Assembly: GCF_048320135.1 (NCBI RefSeq)
Contig: NZ_CP182947.1
Span: 3,658,001-3,722,000, forward strand
Source: Ideonella_A sakaiensis_A
Lineage (GTDB): Bacteria > Pseudomonadota > Gammaproteobacteria > Burkholderiales > Burkholderiaceae_C
Length of the DNA: 64,000 nucleotides
Reading direction: 5' to 3'
Part shown: positions 1 to 8,916 of the stretch, in pieces
Position numbering within the stretch: the first letter of the stretch is position 1
How the letters are laid out: every line of letters begins with the position of its first letter
Notes under the pieces: model-generated
The model's input: only the letters and a program-made list of their open reading frames with translations
Told to the model about the DNA's origin: nothing
Databases searched by the model: none
Made by a program: the position numbers and the translations under genes

Positions 1-90
1 CGCACCGAACGGCGTCGTCGCACCGATTTCCTCGTCGATCTCCATGCCGGGCAGCTCATAGATGCCGGTTCCTCCGATCACGGCCAACAT
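1..90 (-). CDS. MTA/MTI phosphorylase family, 5' end only (runs off window)
   Basis: Only the first 30 codons are inside the window. They begin MLAVIGGTGIYELPG, the start expected for the nucleoside phosphorylase family that includes methylthioadenosine phosphorylase and methylthioinosine phosphorylase, in which the early GGTG loop binds phosphate. These enzymes salvage 5'-methylthioadenosine (or its deaminated form) from polyamine and quorum-signal synthesis. The ATG at 88-90 has a strong AGGAGG-like site about 8 bases upstream, so the start is secure. Which of the two substrates is used cannot be told from this fragment. The gene shares its strand with the glycosyltransferases behind it, across a gap of about 90 bases. 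Confidence 0.7.
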   Translation of the reverse strand, partial: MLAVIGGTGIYELPGMEIDEEIGATTPFGA

Positions 91-181
91 GTCGTCGTCC
101 TCCTGTGTGTCCGGCGCCCGATCGGCCGGTATCAAGCCATTTTGCCTGCCGGCCGCAGGTGTTCTGCCGCCGCGGCGTTGC

Positions 182-841
182 TCAGTCCGGCGGCAGCCCG
201 GTCAGCCAGCCAGGCGGCAGCCGCTCGAGGTCGGCCGGCTCGTCGATATCGGTCAGCGGCGGCAGTTCGGCGTGGCGCAGGCCGAGCCGCTGCAGCCGCA
301 GCCGAGTTTCGGCCATCACCGCCGAGGTGCTCCAGGTCATCGCGTCGAACAGTTGCGGCGCCGGCCGGCGCAGGCCGACCAGCGTATAGCCGCCATCGAG
401 CGCCGGGCCGAATACCGCGTCGTGGCCGGCCAGCGCCGCCGCGGCCTGGCGCAGGTAGTGCCGATCCAGGCCCGGTGCATCGGTGCCGATCAGCAGCACC
501 GGCGGAGCCTGCGCCGCGGTCGACCGGTCGGCATGGAAAGCGAAGGCACGTGCCATCCGCTCGCCGAGATCGCCTTCGCCCTGCGCGCGCAGCGTGATGC
601 CGCCGCGCTGCGCCAGTTCGGCGAACGCCGGATGTTGTCCGTCGGGGGCAGCCCAGACCTCGACCGCACCGAGCTGTGCAGCCAGCGCCTCGGTGACCGC
701 AAAACGAAGCAGTCGCGCGGCCAGTGCCGCTGCGCCTTCCGCGCCGAGGGCCGGTATCAGCCGGGTTTTTGCAAAGCCGGGCAGCGGCGCCTTCGCAAAA
801 ACCACGACGGTTGTCGGTGGCGGGCGCAGTGCATCGCTCAT
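182..841 (-). CDS. TIGR04282-type glycosyltransferase (DUF2064)
   Basis: 219 residues of the DUF2064 / TIGR04282 nucleotidyl- or glycosyltransferase-like family, often labelled arsenosugar biosynthesis although few members have been tested. Visible are the N-terminal VVVFAKAPLPGFAKTRL loop (residues about 12-28), typical of this GT-A fold, LLIGTDAPGL near the middle and ALDGGYTLVGL about 30 residues later, which together form the sugar-nucleotide site. The ATG overlaps the stop of the next upstream gene, a TIGR04283 glycosyltransferase, by four bases, so the two are translationally coupled. The two families are commonly paired. The natural product is not known and nothing in this window identifies an arsenical pathway. 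Confidence 0.85.
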   Translation of the reverse strand: MSDALRPPPTTVVVFAKAPLPGFAKTRLIPALGAEGAAALAARLLRFAVTEALAAQLGAVEVWAAPDGQHPAFAELAQRGGITLRAQGEGDLGERMARAFAFHADRSTAAQAPPVLLIGTDAPGLDRHYLRQAAAALAGHDAVFGPALDGGYTLVGLRRPAPQLFDAMTWSTSAVMAETRLRLQRLGLRHAELPPLTDIDEPADLERLPPGWLTGLPPD

Positions 842-1575
842 CGGTAGTCCTCGGCCAGCTGCTCGGCCGGCGTGCCGCGCCAGTAGCGCCAGCGCAGGCA
901 CCACATCAGCCAGATCGTTTTGCAGACGCCGCGGCTCTCCCAGCGGCGCCCGGAGGTCGTCACCTTGCTGCGCAGCCGCAGCGGTCGGCCAGCCGGCAGG
1001 CGGAGCAGCCGTTTCGACAGCTCGACATCTTCCATCAGCGGTTGATCCGGAAAACCGCCGGCTGCAGCGTAACTGCTGCGCCGCACGAACATCGCCTGGT
1101 CGCCGGTCGCGATGCCGGTCCAGGCTGAACGCAGGTTCATCAACGTCGAAATCACCGGAAACATCGCCGATCCGCCGTCGATCCGCACATCGAAACGGCC
1201 CCACTGCGCCGCCGGATGCTGCTGCAGCGCCTCGGCGACGGCCTGCAGACCACCGGGCGGCAGCCGGGTATCCGCGTGCAGGAACAGCAGCACGTCGCCG
1301 ACCGCCTCGGCGGCGCCGGCATTCAGCTGATGACCGCGGCCGCGGTGCGTCGCCACCAGCCGGTCGACACGGCCATGACACAGCAGCGGCGTGCCGTCGC
1401 GGCTGCCGCCATCGACCACCACCAGTTCGATGCCACCCGGAAATGCGCGCGCCGCGGCCACCCGCTGCGCCTGCAGCGCATCGAGCGCCGGGCCGATCTG
1501 TTGCGCCTCGTCGAGCACCGGAACGATGATCGACAGCGACTCAGGAGGCCTAGACAAATCTGGAAACCGCGACAT
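838..1575 (-). CDS. TIGR04283-type family 2 glycosyltransferase
   Basis: 245 residues with a GT2 fold: SIIVPVLDEAQQIGPAL at about residues 15-31, the nucleotide-binding VVVDGGSRDGT, the DxD-like LLFLHADTRLP, and the acceptor-side GGFPDQPLMEDVELSKR. This order and length fit TIGR04283, the usual partner of the TIGR04282 protein encoded just downstream with an ATGA overlap. Its first 26 bases lie inside the 3' end of the histidine kinase gene in another frame. No later start codon precedes the GT2 motif, so the overlap seems real. The donor and acceptor are unknown; 'arsenosugar' is a family label, not evidence here. Confidence 0.85.
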   Translation of the reverse strand: MSRFPDLSRPPESLSIIVPVLDEAQQIGPALDALQAQRVAAARAFPGGIELVVVDGGSRDGTPLLCHGRVDRLVATHRGRGHQLNAGAAEAVGDVLLFLHADTRLPPGGLQAVAEALQQHPAAQWGRFDVRIDGGSAMFPVISTLMNLRSAWTGIATGDQAMFVRRSSYAAAGGFPDQPLMEDVELSKRLLRLPAGRPLRLRSKVTTSGRRWESRGVCKTIWLMWCLRWRYWRGTPAEQLAEDYR

Positions 1576-4500
1576 CGAGCACCTCGTCGACCACCCGCAG
1601 CACCTCGCCGACGCTGACCGGCTTGGTCAGGTAGCGCATTGCGCCCTCCGCGATCGCCTGGTCGATCTGCGCGCCCAGTGCGTCGGCCGAGACGACGATC
1701 ACCGGAATCGCTGCGGTCGCCGGATCGGTCTTGATGTGGCGCAGCAGGTCGAGCCCGTCGATATCGGGCAGGTTCATGTCGAGCAGGATGACATCCGGCG
1801 GCTGGCGGCGCAGTTCGGCCACCGCATCGAGCCCGGTCATCGATACCGTCATCTCGACCTGCGGACGGCGCGACAGGATGCCGCGCATCACCTCGATGTT
1901 GGTTTCGTTGTCTTCGATGTAGTGGACGATGCGGCGGTGGTAGGCCGGTGCGTCGGCCGTCGGATCGAGCGGCAGGCGGGCGGTGTCCGCCGCACTGGCC
2001 AGCGGCAGCGTCAGGAAAAACGACGAGCCGGCGCCGGATGAGCTTTCTGCCCGCAGGTCGCCGCCCATCCATTCGGCAAGGCGCTTGCTGATCACCAGAC
2101 CGATGCCGGTGCCTTCGACGCCGCTGCGTTCGCGGCCGAGCCGGTTGAACGGCTGGAACAGACCCTCCAGCTGCTCCGCCGTCATGCCGAGGCCGCTGTC
2201 GCGCACCACCAGTTCGGCGTGCGATTCGCCGTGACGGATCTCGATCTCGATCTTGCCGTAATCGGTGTTGTATTTGACGGCGTTCGACAACAGGTTGATC
2301 AGGATCTGCTTGACCCGCGTGATGTCGCTGACGACGGCGACCGAGGTCGGCTCGAATTGCCGCTTGATCACGATGCCGCGCTTCGCGGCGTCGCCTTCGA
2401 TCAGCGCCACCGAGGCTTCGACCAGGGCCTCGAGATCGAGGTTTTCGAGCTGCAGGCGGATGTTGCCCGATTCGATGCGCGACAGATCGAGCACGTCGTT
2501 GATCATGTCGAGCAGGTGCCAGCCGGCATGCTGGATCTGCGTCACCCATGGCCGCTGCCCGGCCGCCAGCGGATAACGCTCATCGAGCTCGAGCAACTGG
2601 GCAAAACCGAGCATCGCATTCAGCGGTGTGCGCAGCTCATGGCTCATCCGCGACAGAAACTCGTTTTTTGCCTGATTGGCGGCCTCGGCCTGCTCGCGCG
2701 CGCGTTCGGCCTCGATCAGCCGCAGATGGTCGCTGATGTCCTCCATCACGCCGACCAGCCGGCGCGGCTGGCCCTCGGCATCGCGCAGCAGCGTCAGGCT
2801 GCTCTGTACCCAGACCGTTTCACCGTCCTTGCGCGTGATGCGGCAGTGGCCGCGGTGCATCGCGATCTCGCCATCGAGCAACTGCTTCATCGACTGCCGC
2901 TCGGCTTCGACATCTTCCGGGTGCAGCAGGTCGAACAGGTCGCTGCGCAGCAGTTCGTCGGCCGAAAAGCCGGACAGCTTGCAGAAATGCGGATTGAGAT
3001 GCTGCAGCCGGCCTTCGAGATCGGTATAGACGACGCCGATCGGCACGTTGTTGAAGATGTTGCGGAAGCGCTGCTCGCTTTCGCGCATCGCCGCTTCGGC
3101 CCGTTCGCGTTCGCGGGCCTCCTCGCGCAATGCGGTGGTGCGCTCATCGACCGCAGCCTCGATGCGCCGCGCACGCCCGGTCATGCCGAGCAGCAGCGCG
3201 CCGATCAGTGCACTGAGAAAGATGCCCCTGCTGGAGACGATCCAGCTGTCGCTGATGCCTTGCTCGAACGGCTTCGCATTCGATGTGCCGACGCGCACGG
3301 TCCAGTTGCGGTCGGCAAACGGCAGCTGTCGGTCCCAGGCCAGCCGGTAGCGCTCGGATGCACAGCCGGACGGTCCGGCCAGACGCCTGGGTTCGGCGCC
3401 CGGGCGCTGGTCGACGAGGCAGACGACGAGGTCGGCCGGCAGGCTGGCAAACGCGCCTGCCAGCAGATCGTCGAGCCGCAGCGTCACGAAGACGACCCCC
3501 TTGAATGCGCGCCGCCGACCTGCCGCGCTGCCCGGTGCGCCGTCGAAGATCGCCCGATAGACGACGACCCCGCTCTGCCGCGCGCTGTCCTTGTCCTGCG
3601 ACAGCCGGAAACCATCGGTCACCGCGGCGCGGTTCGACTGGATGCTGCGCTCGATCGCGTCGCGCGCCTGCGGAATCGACATCGCATTGGTGCCGAGTGC
3701 TGTCGCATTGCCGGCCAGCGGTTCGATATAGCGGATCGCGACGACATCATCGGCGGGCGCGCTCGGCACGATCCCGTCGTCGCGATGGCGCACGCGGTAA
3801 TCGAGCAGACCCTCGTCGCGGGCCCGTGCTTCCAGTGCCTCGACGCCGGCGAGCATCGTATGTTCGCTCCAGCCGAGGGCCTGGATATGGCTTGGCGCCT
3901 GCACCCACGAGCTGGCGGCGCGCCGCCACTGGCCGAAGTTGATCGATTCGGAGGCCATGAATACGCTGTGCATCGCCTCCAGCGCCAGCAGCGGCCGCTG
4001 CAGCTGCAGATCGAGCAAGGCCGCCGCATTGGTCGCCTCGCGGTCGAAGCGCAGCTTGACGCGGGCGTCGTCGAGGCGTTTGAGCTGTACCGCGGCGATC
4101 GAGAAAACCAGCATCAAGGTCAGCAGCGTGACCGAGATCACCGCACGGCGCGCCGCCCATTCGCGGCGCGGCTCGGCAACGATGGTCAGCGCCACCGGCG
4201 CGAGGAACAACACGCCAAGCGTTTGCGCCGTCCACCATGTCAGCCAGGTTTCGCCCCAATGCGGCAGCGCGATCGACTGCGCAATGCCGAGCGACAGCAC
4301 GGCAATCGTCGCGCCGATACCCGCCGCAACGACGCCGCCGAATGCGAAGAAGAGCGCGATGTCGCGGGCTTCGGTCAGCAGCAACGGCCGCGCGACATGC
4401 CGCTCGATCAGTCGCGCGCCGATCCAGGCCTGGCCAATCGTTGCGGCGGCCAGGCCGACCGCGGCCAGCGGTTCGGCATGTGGCGGATGCCCGGCCAGGT

Positions 4501-4750
4501 GCAGGCCGAGGTGCAGTCCGAGAGCGCCGATCGCGACCGCGGCGATGCCGCGCGAGCCGCGGCACAGCAGCAGCGCCAGTGCGACACCGGCTACCGGATC
4601 GAGCGGCGATGGGTAACCGATTGGCGAGGTCAGCCAGCAATAGACGGCACCGAGCGCGATGATCGCCAGTGCCGACAGCCCGACCTCGACCAGCGCCGCC
4701 GACCCGACCTGCTGCCGCCGAGCCACCAACCAGTCAGTGACGGCCTGCAT
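1550..4750 (-). CDS. Hybrid sensor histidine kinase: MASE1-CHASE-PAS-HisKA-HATPase-REC
   Basis: 1066 residues. Domain order: about 8 transmembrane helices of MASE1 type (residues about 15-230), a CHASE-like extracytoplasmic sensor (about 240-450, with ALGWSEH and YIEPLAGN), a transmembrane helix near 490, a PAS domain (about 550-670), HisKA with SHELRTPLNAML (phospho-accepting His704), HATPase_c (DSGLGM and GTGIGL boxes) and a C-terminal receiver with LLDMNLPD (Asp991) and the YLTKP lysine. The kinase and receiver residues look intact, so it should be an active hybrid kinase at the inner membrane. No cognate output protein is adjacent. The ligand is unknown. Its 3' end overlaps the following glycosyltransferase by 26 bases. 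Confidence 0.9.
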   Translation of the reverse strand: MQAVTDWLVARRQQVGSAALVEVGLSALAIIALGAVYCWLTSPIGYPSPLDPVAGVALALLLCRGSRGIAAVAIGALGLHLGLHLAGHPPHAEPLAAVGLAAATIGQAWIGARLIERHVARPLLLTEARDIALFFAFGGVVAAGIGATIAVLSLGIAQSIALPHWGETWLTWWTAQTLGVLFLAPVALTIVAEPRREWAARRAVISVTLLTLMLVFSIAAVQLKRLDDARVKLRFDREATNAAALLDLQLQRPLLALEAMHSVFMASESINFGQWRRAASSWVQAPSHIQALGWSEHTMLAGVEALEARARDEGLLDYRVRHRDDGIVPSAPADDVVAIRYIEPLAGNATALGTNAMSIPQARDAIERSIQSNRAAVTDGFRLSQDKDSARQSGVVVYRAIFDGAPGSAAGRRRAFKGVVFVTLRLDDLLAGAFASLPADLVVCLVDQRPGAEPRRLAGPSGCASERYRLAWDRQLPFADRNWTVRVGTSNAKPFEQGISDSWIVSSRGIFLSALIGALLLGMTGRARRIEAAVDERTTALREEARERERAEAAMRESEQRFRNIFNNVPIGVVYTDLEGRLQHLNPHFCKLSGFSADELLRSDLFDLLHPEDVEAERQSMKQLLDGEIAMHRGHCRITRKDGETVWVQSSLTLLRDAEGQPRRLVGVMEDISDHLRLIEAERAREQAEAANQAKNEFLSRMSHELRTPLNAMLGFAQLLELDERYPLAAGQRPWVTQIQHAGWHLLDMINDVLDLSRIESGNIRLQLENLDLEALVEASVALIEGDAAKRGIVIKRQFEPTSVAVVSDITRVKQILINLLSNAVKYNTDYGKIEIEIRHGESHAELVVRDSGLGMTAEQLEGLFQPFNRLGRERSGVEGTGIGLVISKRLAEWMGGDLRAESSSGAGSSFFLTLPLASAADTARLPLDPTADAPAYHRRIVHYIEDNETNIEVMRGILSRRPQVEMTVSMTGLDAVAELRRQPPDVILLDMNLPDIDGLDLLRHIKTDPATAAIPVIVVSADALGAQIDQAIAEGAMRYLTKPVSVGEVLRVVDEVLDVAVSRFV

Positions 4751-4774
4751 CAGCTGTCGGGTGCGTGGAAAGCG

Positions 4775-5869
4775 TCAGACGTTGAACAGGAAGTTCAGCA
4801 CATCACCGTCCTTGACGACATATTCCTTGCCTTCGGCGCGCATCTTGCCGGCCTCCTTGGCGCCTTGTTCACCACGGTTGGCGATGAAATCGTCGTAGGC
4901 AATGGTCTGCGCGCGGATGAAGCCGCGTTCAAAATCGGTGTGGATCACGCCGGCCGCCTGCGGTGCGGTATCGCCGACATGGATGGTCCAGGCGCGGACT
5001 TCCTTGACGCCGGCGGTGAAATAGGTCTGCAGGCCGAGCAGCTTGAAGGCGGCGCGGATCAGCCGGTTCAGGCCGGGCTCGTCCTGTCCCATCTCCTGCA
5101 GGAACATCAGCCGGTCTTCCTCGTCCATGTCGGCCAATTCGGCCTCGGTCTTCGCGCAGATCGCGACCACCGGCGCATTCTGTCGCCCCGCATACTCGCG
5201 CAACTGGTCGAGATAGGGGTTGTTCTCGAAGCCGCCTTCATCGACGTTGCCGACGAACATCGCCGGCTTCGCGGTGATCAGGCACATCGGCTTCAGCACG
5301 ACGAGTTCTTCCTTGCTGAAGGTGATGCTGCGCACCGGCAATGCCTCGTTCAGCGCGGCCTGGCATTTCTGCAGCACATCGACCAGCCGTGCGGCTTCCT
5401 TGTCGTTGCCCGACTTCGCGGCCTTCAGCGAGCGTTGCAGTGTTTTCTCGACCGTTGCCAGGTCGGCCAGGCACAACTCGGTCTGGATCACTTCGATGTC
5501 GGAGATCGGATCGACCTTGCCGGCGACGTGGATCACGTTTTCATCGTCGAAGCAGCGCACGACATTGATGATCGCGTCGGTCTCGCGGATGTGAGCAAGA
5601 AACTGATTGCCGAGCCCTTCGCCCTTGCTTGCGCCGGCGACCAGGCCGGCGATGTCGACGAACTCGACGATCGCCGGTACGATGCGTTCAGGTTTGACGA
5701 CATCGGCCAGCGCCTGCAGGCGAGGGTCGGGCAGTTCGACGATGCCGACATTCGGCTCGATCGTGCAGAAGGGATAGTTTTCGGCCGCGATGCCGGCCTT
5801 GGTCAGGGCATTGAACAGGGTGGACTTGCCGACATTGGGCAGACCCACGATGCCGCATTGGAGGCTCAT
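4775..5869 (-). CDS. ychF: Ribosome-binding ATPase YchF
   Basis: 364 residues, the normal length for YchF/OLA1, an Obg-family P-loop protein that prefers ATP and binds ribosomes. The Walker A motif GLPNVGKST lies at about residues 8-16, FVDIAGLVAGASKGEGLGN forms the G3 region, and NVDE replaces the canonical NKxD of GTPases, the hallmark of the ATP-preferring group. The C-terminal TGS domain is complete (FTAGVKEVRAWT through YVVKDGDVLNFLFNV). In many proteobacteria it follows pth; here it stands alone, divergent from the pirin gene across about 80 bases. Confidence 0.97.
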   Translation of the reverse strand: MSLQCGIVGLPNVGKSTLFNALTKAGIAAENYPFCTIEPNVGIVELPDPRLQALADVVKPERIVPAIVEFVDIAGLVAGASKGEGLGNQFLAHIRETDAIINVVRCFDDENVIHVAGKVDPISDIEVIQTELCLADLATVEKTLQRSLKAAKSGNDKEAARLVDVLQKCQAALNEALPVRSITFSKEELVVLKPMCLITAKPAMFVGNVDEGGFENNPYLDQLREYAGRQNAPVVAICAKTEAELADMDEEDRLMFLQEMGQDEPGLNRLIRAAFKLLGLQTYFTAGVKEVRAWTIHVGDTAPQAAGVIHTDFERGFIRAQTIAYDDFIANRGEQGAKEAGKMRAEGKEYVVKDGDVLNFLFNV

Positions 5870-5951
5870 GGAGGGCTTTCTCGTGGGGAGAGGTAAAGCC
5901 CGATTTTAGGCGGTAGGCTGTTGTCTGTTGCCGATGCCACAGGAGCGAAGC

Positions 5952-6818
5952 ATGTCCGGTCTGATTCGACTATCGCCAATCGACAAGGATCTCGGGTCCG
6001 GTTTCAAGGTCAGGCGCCTGTTGCCCTCCGCGCAATGCCCGGCAGTCGGGCCGTTTGTCTTCTTCGACCATTTCGGCCCGGCGGTTGCGCAGCCGGAAGA
6101 CGACTGGGACGTCCGGCCGCATCCGCACATCGGCCTGGCCACCGTGACCTATCTGTTCGAAGGAGCGATGGTCCATCGCGATTCGACCGCCGTCGTGCAG
6201 CGCATCGAACCCGGCGCGATCAATCTGATGATCGCCGGCAACGGCATCGTCCACTCCGAGCGCACACCCGACGATCTGCGCGCCCATCCGCGGCCGATTC
6301 ATGGCCTGCAACTGTGGCTCGCATTGCCGCAGGCGCATGAGGATGACGAGCCGTCGTTCCAGCATGTCTCGGCAGAGCAGATTCCGAAGGTTCAGGTCGG
6401 TGGCGCCAGCGTTCGCGTGCTGATCGGCGATGCCTTCGGCGTCGTCTCGCCGGTGCACACGCTGTCGCAGACGCTGTACCTCGACATCGAACTGGCCGCC
6501 GGTGTCTCGATGGTGATGGCCGCGCAGGAACGCGAACGCGCGCTGTACAGCGTCGACAACGGCTTTTCGGTCGACGGCATCGAGGTCGCACCGATGACGC
6601 TGGTCGTGCTCGAGCCCGGCAGTTCGCCGGGGCTGCGCGCGCCGTCGGGCGCCCGGCTGGTGATGATCGGCGGCACGCCGCTTGGCCATCGGCACATGTG
6701 GTGGAACTTCGTCAGCACCCGCAGCGAGCGCATCCGTCGCGCGCAGGACGACTGGGCCGCGCAACGCATCGGCCAGGTGCCCGGGGAAACCGAATTCATT
6801 CCGTTGCCGGAGCGTTGA
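5952..6818 (+). CDS. Pirin family bicupin protein
   Basis: 288 residues, the full length of the two-cupin pirin family. The four iron ligands of the N-terminal cupin are present: His57 and His59 in RPHPHIGL, His101 and Glu103 in GNGIVHSE, almost the numbering of human pirin. Some bacterial pirins have quercetinase-like activity, others act as redox-sensing binding partners; the role here is unknown. The start at 5952 was chosen because AGGAG lies seven bases before it; an in-frame ATG at 5928 has no such site. It diverges from ychF. Confidence 0.93.
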   Translation: MSGLIRLSPIDKDLGSGFKVRRLLPSAQCPAVGPFVFFDHFGPAVAQPEDDWDVRPHPHIGLATVTYLFEGAMVHRDSTAVVQRIEPGAINLMIAGNGIVHSERTPDDLRAHPRPIHGLQLWLALPQAHEDDEPSFQHVSAEQIPKVQVGGASVRVLIGDAFGVVSPVHTLSQTLYLDIELAAGVSMVMAAQERERALYSVDNGFSVDGIEVAPMTLVVLEPGSSPGLRAPSGARLVMIGGTPLGHRHMWWNFVSTRSERIRRAQDDWAAQRIGQVPGETEFIPLPER

Positions 6819-6885
6819 CTGTCGGTATCGGCCGGGTGGCCGCTGGCGCCAACTGGCGTGCGACCCGGTGCCTACAATCGTCCGG

Positions 6886-8010
6886 ATGACGAAATCGTGT
6901 GATGTCGAGGTGCGCGGTGCGGGCGTCGTCGGCTGCTGCCTGGCGCTGTCGCTGGCACGCCTCGGCCTGTCGGTGCGCCTGCGTGGCGCAGCGCCGTCCG
7001 ATCATCCGCCAGGCGACGATGTGCGTGCGTTTGCGCTGAATGCGGCATCGGTTGCGTTGCTGCGCGGCCTGAAGGTCTGGGATGGTCTGCCGGCCGATGC
7101 CGCCACCGCGGTGCGCGAGATGGCGATCCATGGCGACGACGCCGACGCCTTGCTCGAGTTTTCCGCCTGGCAACAGCGCATCGGCGAACTGGCGTGGATC
7201 GTCGATGCCGCCGCGCTCGAATCGGCGCTTGCGAATGCGGTTCGTTTTGCGCCGCACATCGAGCGCATCGACGGCAAAGCCGAGCCATCGCATGACGCGC
7301 CGCCCCGGCTGACTGCGCTGTGCGAAGGCCAGTCGTCGGCGTCGCGCGACGAACTCGGCATCACGCTCGACCGCAGGCCCTACGGTCACCGCGCGATTGC
7401 CGCGCGCCTGCAGGGCGAGCAGCCGCACCAGGGCAGGGCACGGCAATGGTTCAGGGCGCCCGACGTGCTGGCGCTGTTGCCCTTCGATCGACCAATGCCC
7501 GGCTCGTCGTGGGCGCTGGTCTGGTCGATGCCGGATGCACAGGCCGACGAATTGCTTGCGCTCGACGATCGGGTTTTTTCAGCCCGGCTGTCGGATGCGG
7601 TCGGCGAGCCGCTGCAGCTGGCGTCGCCTCGTGCGAGCTGGCCGCTGGCGCGGGCGCGCGCCGAGGCCTGGTGTGGCCCCGGTTGGGTGCTGCTCGGCGA
7701 TGCCGCGCATGTCGTCCATCCGCTGGCCGGGCAGGGCCTGAACCTCGGCCTGGCCGATGTGGCGACACTGAGCCGCGTGATCGCGACGCGCGAACCGTGG
7801 CGCGGCATCGGCGAGCCGCGGCTGCTGCGCCGCTTCGAACGCGAGCGCGCGGCACCGACCTGGGCGATGACGCAAGTGACGGACGGGCTGCTGCATCTGT
7901 TCGCCCATCCGGACCCGCTGGTCCGGATGCTCCGCAACCGCGGCCTCGGCCTCGTCAACCGCGCCGGCAGTGTCAAGCGCTGGCTGGCCGGGCAGGCGCT
8001 CGATTCCTGA
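6886..8010 (+). CDS. UbiH/COQ6-type FAD-dependent monooxygenase
   Basis: 374 residues. The N-terminal dinucleotide motif GAGVVGCCLALSLARLG (about residues 10-26) binds FAD, and LLGDAAHVVHPLAGQGLNLG in the C-terminal half is the second FAD motif of the aromatic hydroxylase class. Short length and motif spacing fit the UbiH/UbiF/UbiM hydroxylases of ubiquinone synthesis, but which ring position it modifies cannot be read. No Shine-Dalgarno sequence precedes the ATG; a TACAAT hexamer (6873-6878) ends seven bases before it, so the message may be leaderless. dsbC follows after about 110 bases. Confidence 0.88.
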   Translation: MTKSCDVEVRGAGVVGCCLALSLARLGLSVRLRGAAPSDHPPGDDVRAFALNAASVALLRGLKVWDGLPADAATAVREMAIHGDDADALLEFSAWQQRIGELAWIVDAAALESALANAVRFAPHIERIDGKAEPSHDAPPRLTALCEGQSSASRDELGITLDRRPYGHRAIAARLQGEQPHQGRARQWFRAPDVLALLPFDRPMPGSSWALVWSMPDAQADELLALDDRVFSARLSDAVGEPLQLASPRASWPLARARAEAWCGPGWVLLGDAAHVVHPLAGQGLNLGLADVATLSRVIATREPWRGIGEPRLLRRFERERAAPTWAMTQVTDGLLHLFAHPDPLVRMLRNRGLGLVNRAGSVKRWLAGQALDS

Positions 8011-8119
8011 TCGCGGCTGCGCGGCAAATAACCCGCCACCGGGTCGGTCGATCGCAACGCGCGACAATCCGCTGATTGGTGCAGGTACCGATGCCTGCCC
8101 GCTGTCGAGAAAGGTTCTG

Positions 8120-8857
8120 ATGATGTTGTCGTCTCTTCGCCGTCTGCCGCTGCTGGCACTGACGCTTGGCGTCGTGTTTTTCCAACCGGTGTCTGCCCAG
8201 GAGGCGGTGATCAAGAAGACATTCGCCGAGCGCTTCCCTGACTTTCCGAAGATCGACGAGGTCAGCAAGACGCCGATCCCGGGTCTTTACGAAGTGCGCG
8301 TCGGCAACAACATCTTCTATTCCGACGAGCAGGGCAACTACCTGATCGAAGGTGTGCTGGTCGATACCAAGACCCGCACCAATCTGACCGAGGCGCGGCT
8401 CGACAAGCTCAACGCAATCGACCTCGCGACGCTGCCGGTGAAAGACGCGATCGTCTACAAGCAGGGCAACGGCAGCCGCAAGCTGGTGGTGTTTGCCGAT
8501 CCGAATTGCGGTTATTGCAAGAAGTTCGAGCGCGACCTGCTGCAGGCGAAGGACGTGACGATCCACACCTACCTGTATCCGATCCTCGGCCCCGATTCGA
8601 TCGAGAAGAGCCGCAACATCTGGTGCGCGAAGGACAGCGCGAAGGCCTGGCGTGCCTGGATGACCGAAAACACCGCACCGGCCAAGGTCGGCGGTGACTG
8701 CGATGCATCGGTGCTGCAGCGCAATACCGAAATCGGACGCAAGCACCGCATCAATGGCACGCCGGCGCTGTTTTTCGAGGATGGCAAACGCGTCCCTGGC
8801 GTGATGCCGCTGGACGCACTCGAGCGCCAACTGACCGCAAGCAGCCGCAAGGGCTGA
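8120..8857 (+). CDS. dsbC: Periplasmic thiol:disulfide interchange protein DsbC
   Basis: 245 residues. An N-terminal signal peptide (hydrophobic core LPLLALTLGVVFF, cleavage after VSA) directs it to the periplasm. The N-terminal dimerisation domain (about residues 27-90) is followed by a thioredoxin fold with the DsbC active site FADPNCGYCKKFE (Cys130 and Cys133), a second cysteine pair (IWCAKD and GGDCD) and the cis-proline segment NGTPALFF. It should isomerise wrong disulfides in exported proteins, recycled by a DsbD-type reductase not seen here. The ATG at 8120 is directly followed by another in frame; a GAGAAAGG site precedes both. Confidence 0.95.
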   Translation: MMLSSLRRLPLLALTLGVVFFQPVSAQEAVIKKTFAERFPDFPKIDEVSKTPIPGLYEVRVGNNIFYSDEQGNYLIEGVLVDTKTRTNLTEARLDKLNAIDLATLPVKDAIVYKQGNGSRKLVVFADPNCGYCKKFERDLLQAKDVTIHTYLYPILGPDSIEKSRNIWCAKDSAKAWRAWMTENTAPAKVGGDCDASVLQRNTEIGRKHRINGTPALFFEDGKRVPGVMPLDALERQLTASSRKG

Positions 8858-8916
8858 ACCGGCCGGGTGGCGGCGGTCGTCACGGTGCCGTCGCAAAAGA
8901 TCCCTAAACTGCAACC

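Noticed and set aside
2219..5896. 1225-codon open frame on the plus strand
   Set aside because: Lies antisense to the histidine kinase and ychF, which have clear domains; long antisense frames are expected in GC-rich coding DNA.
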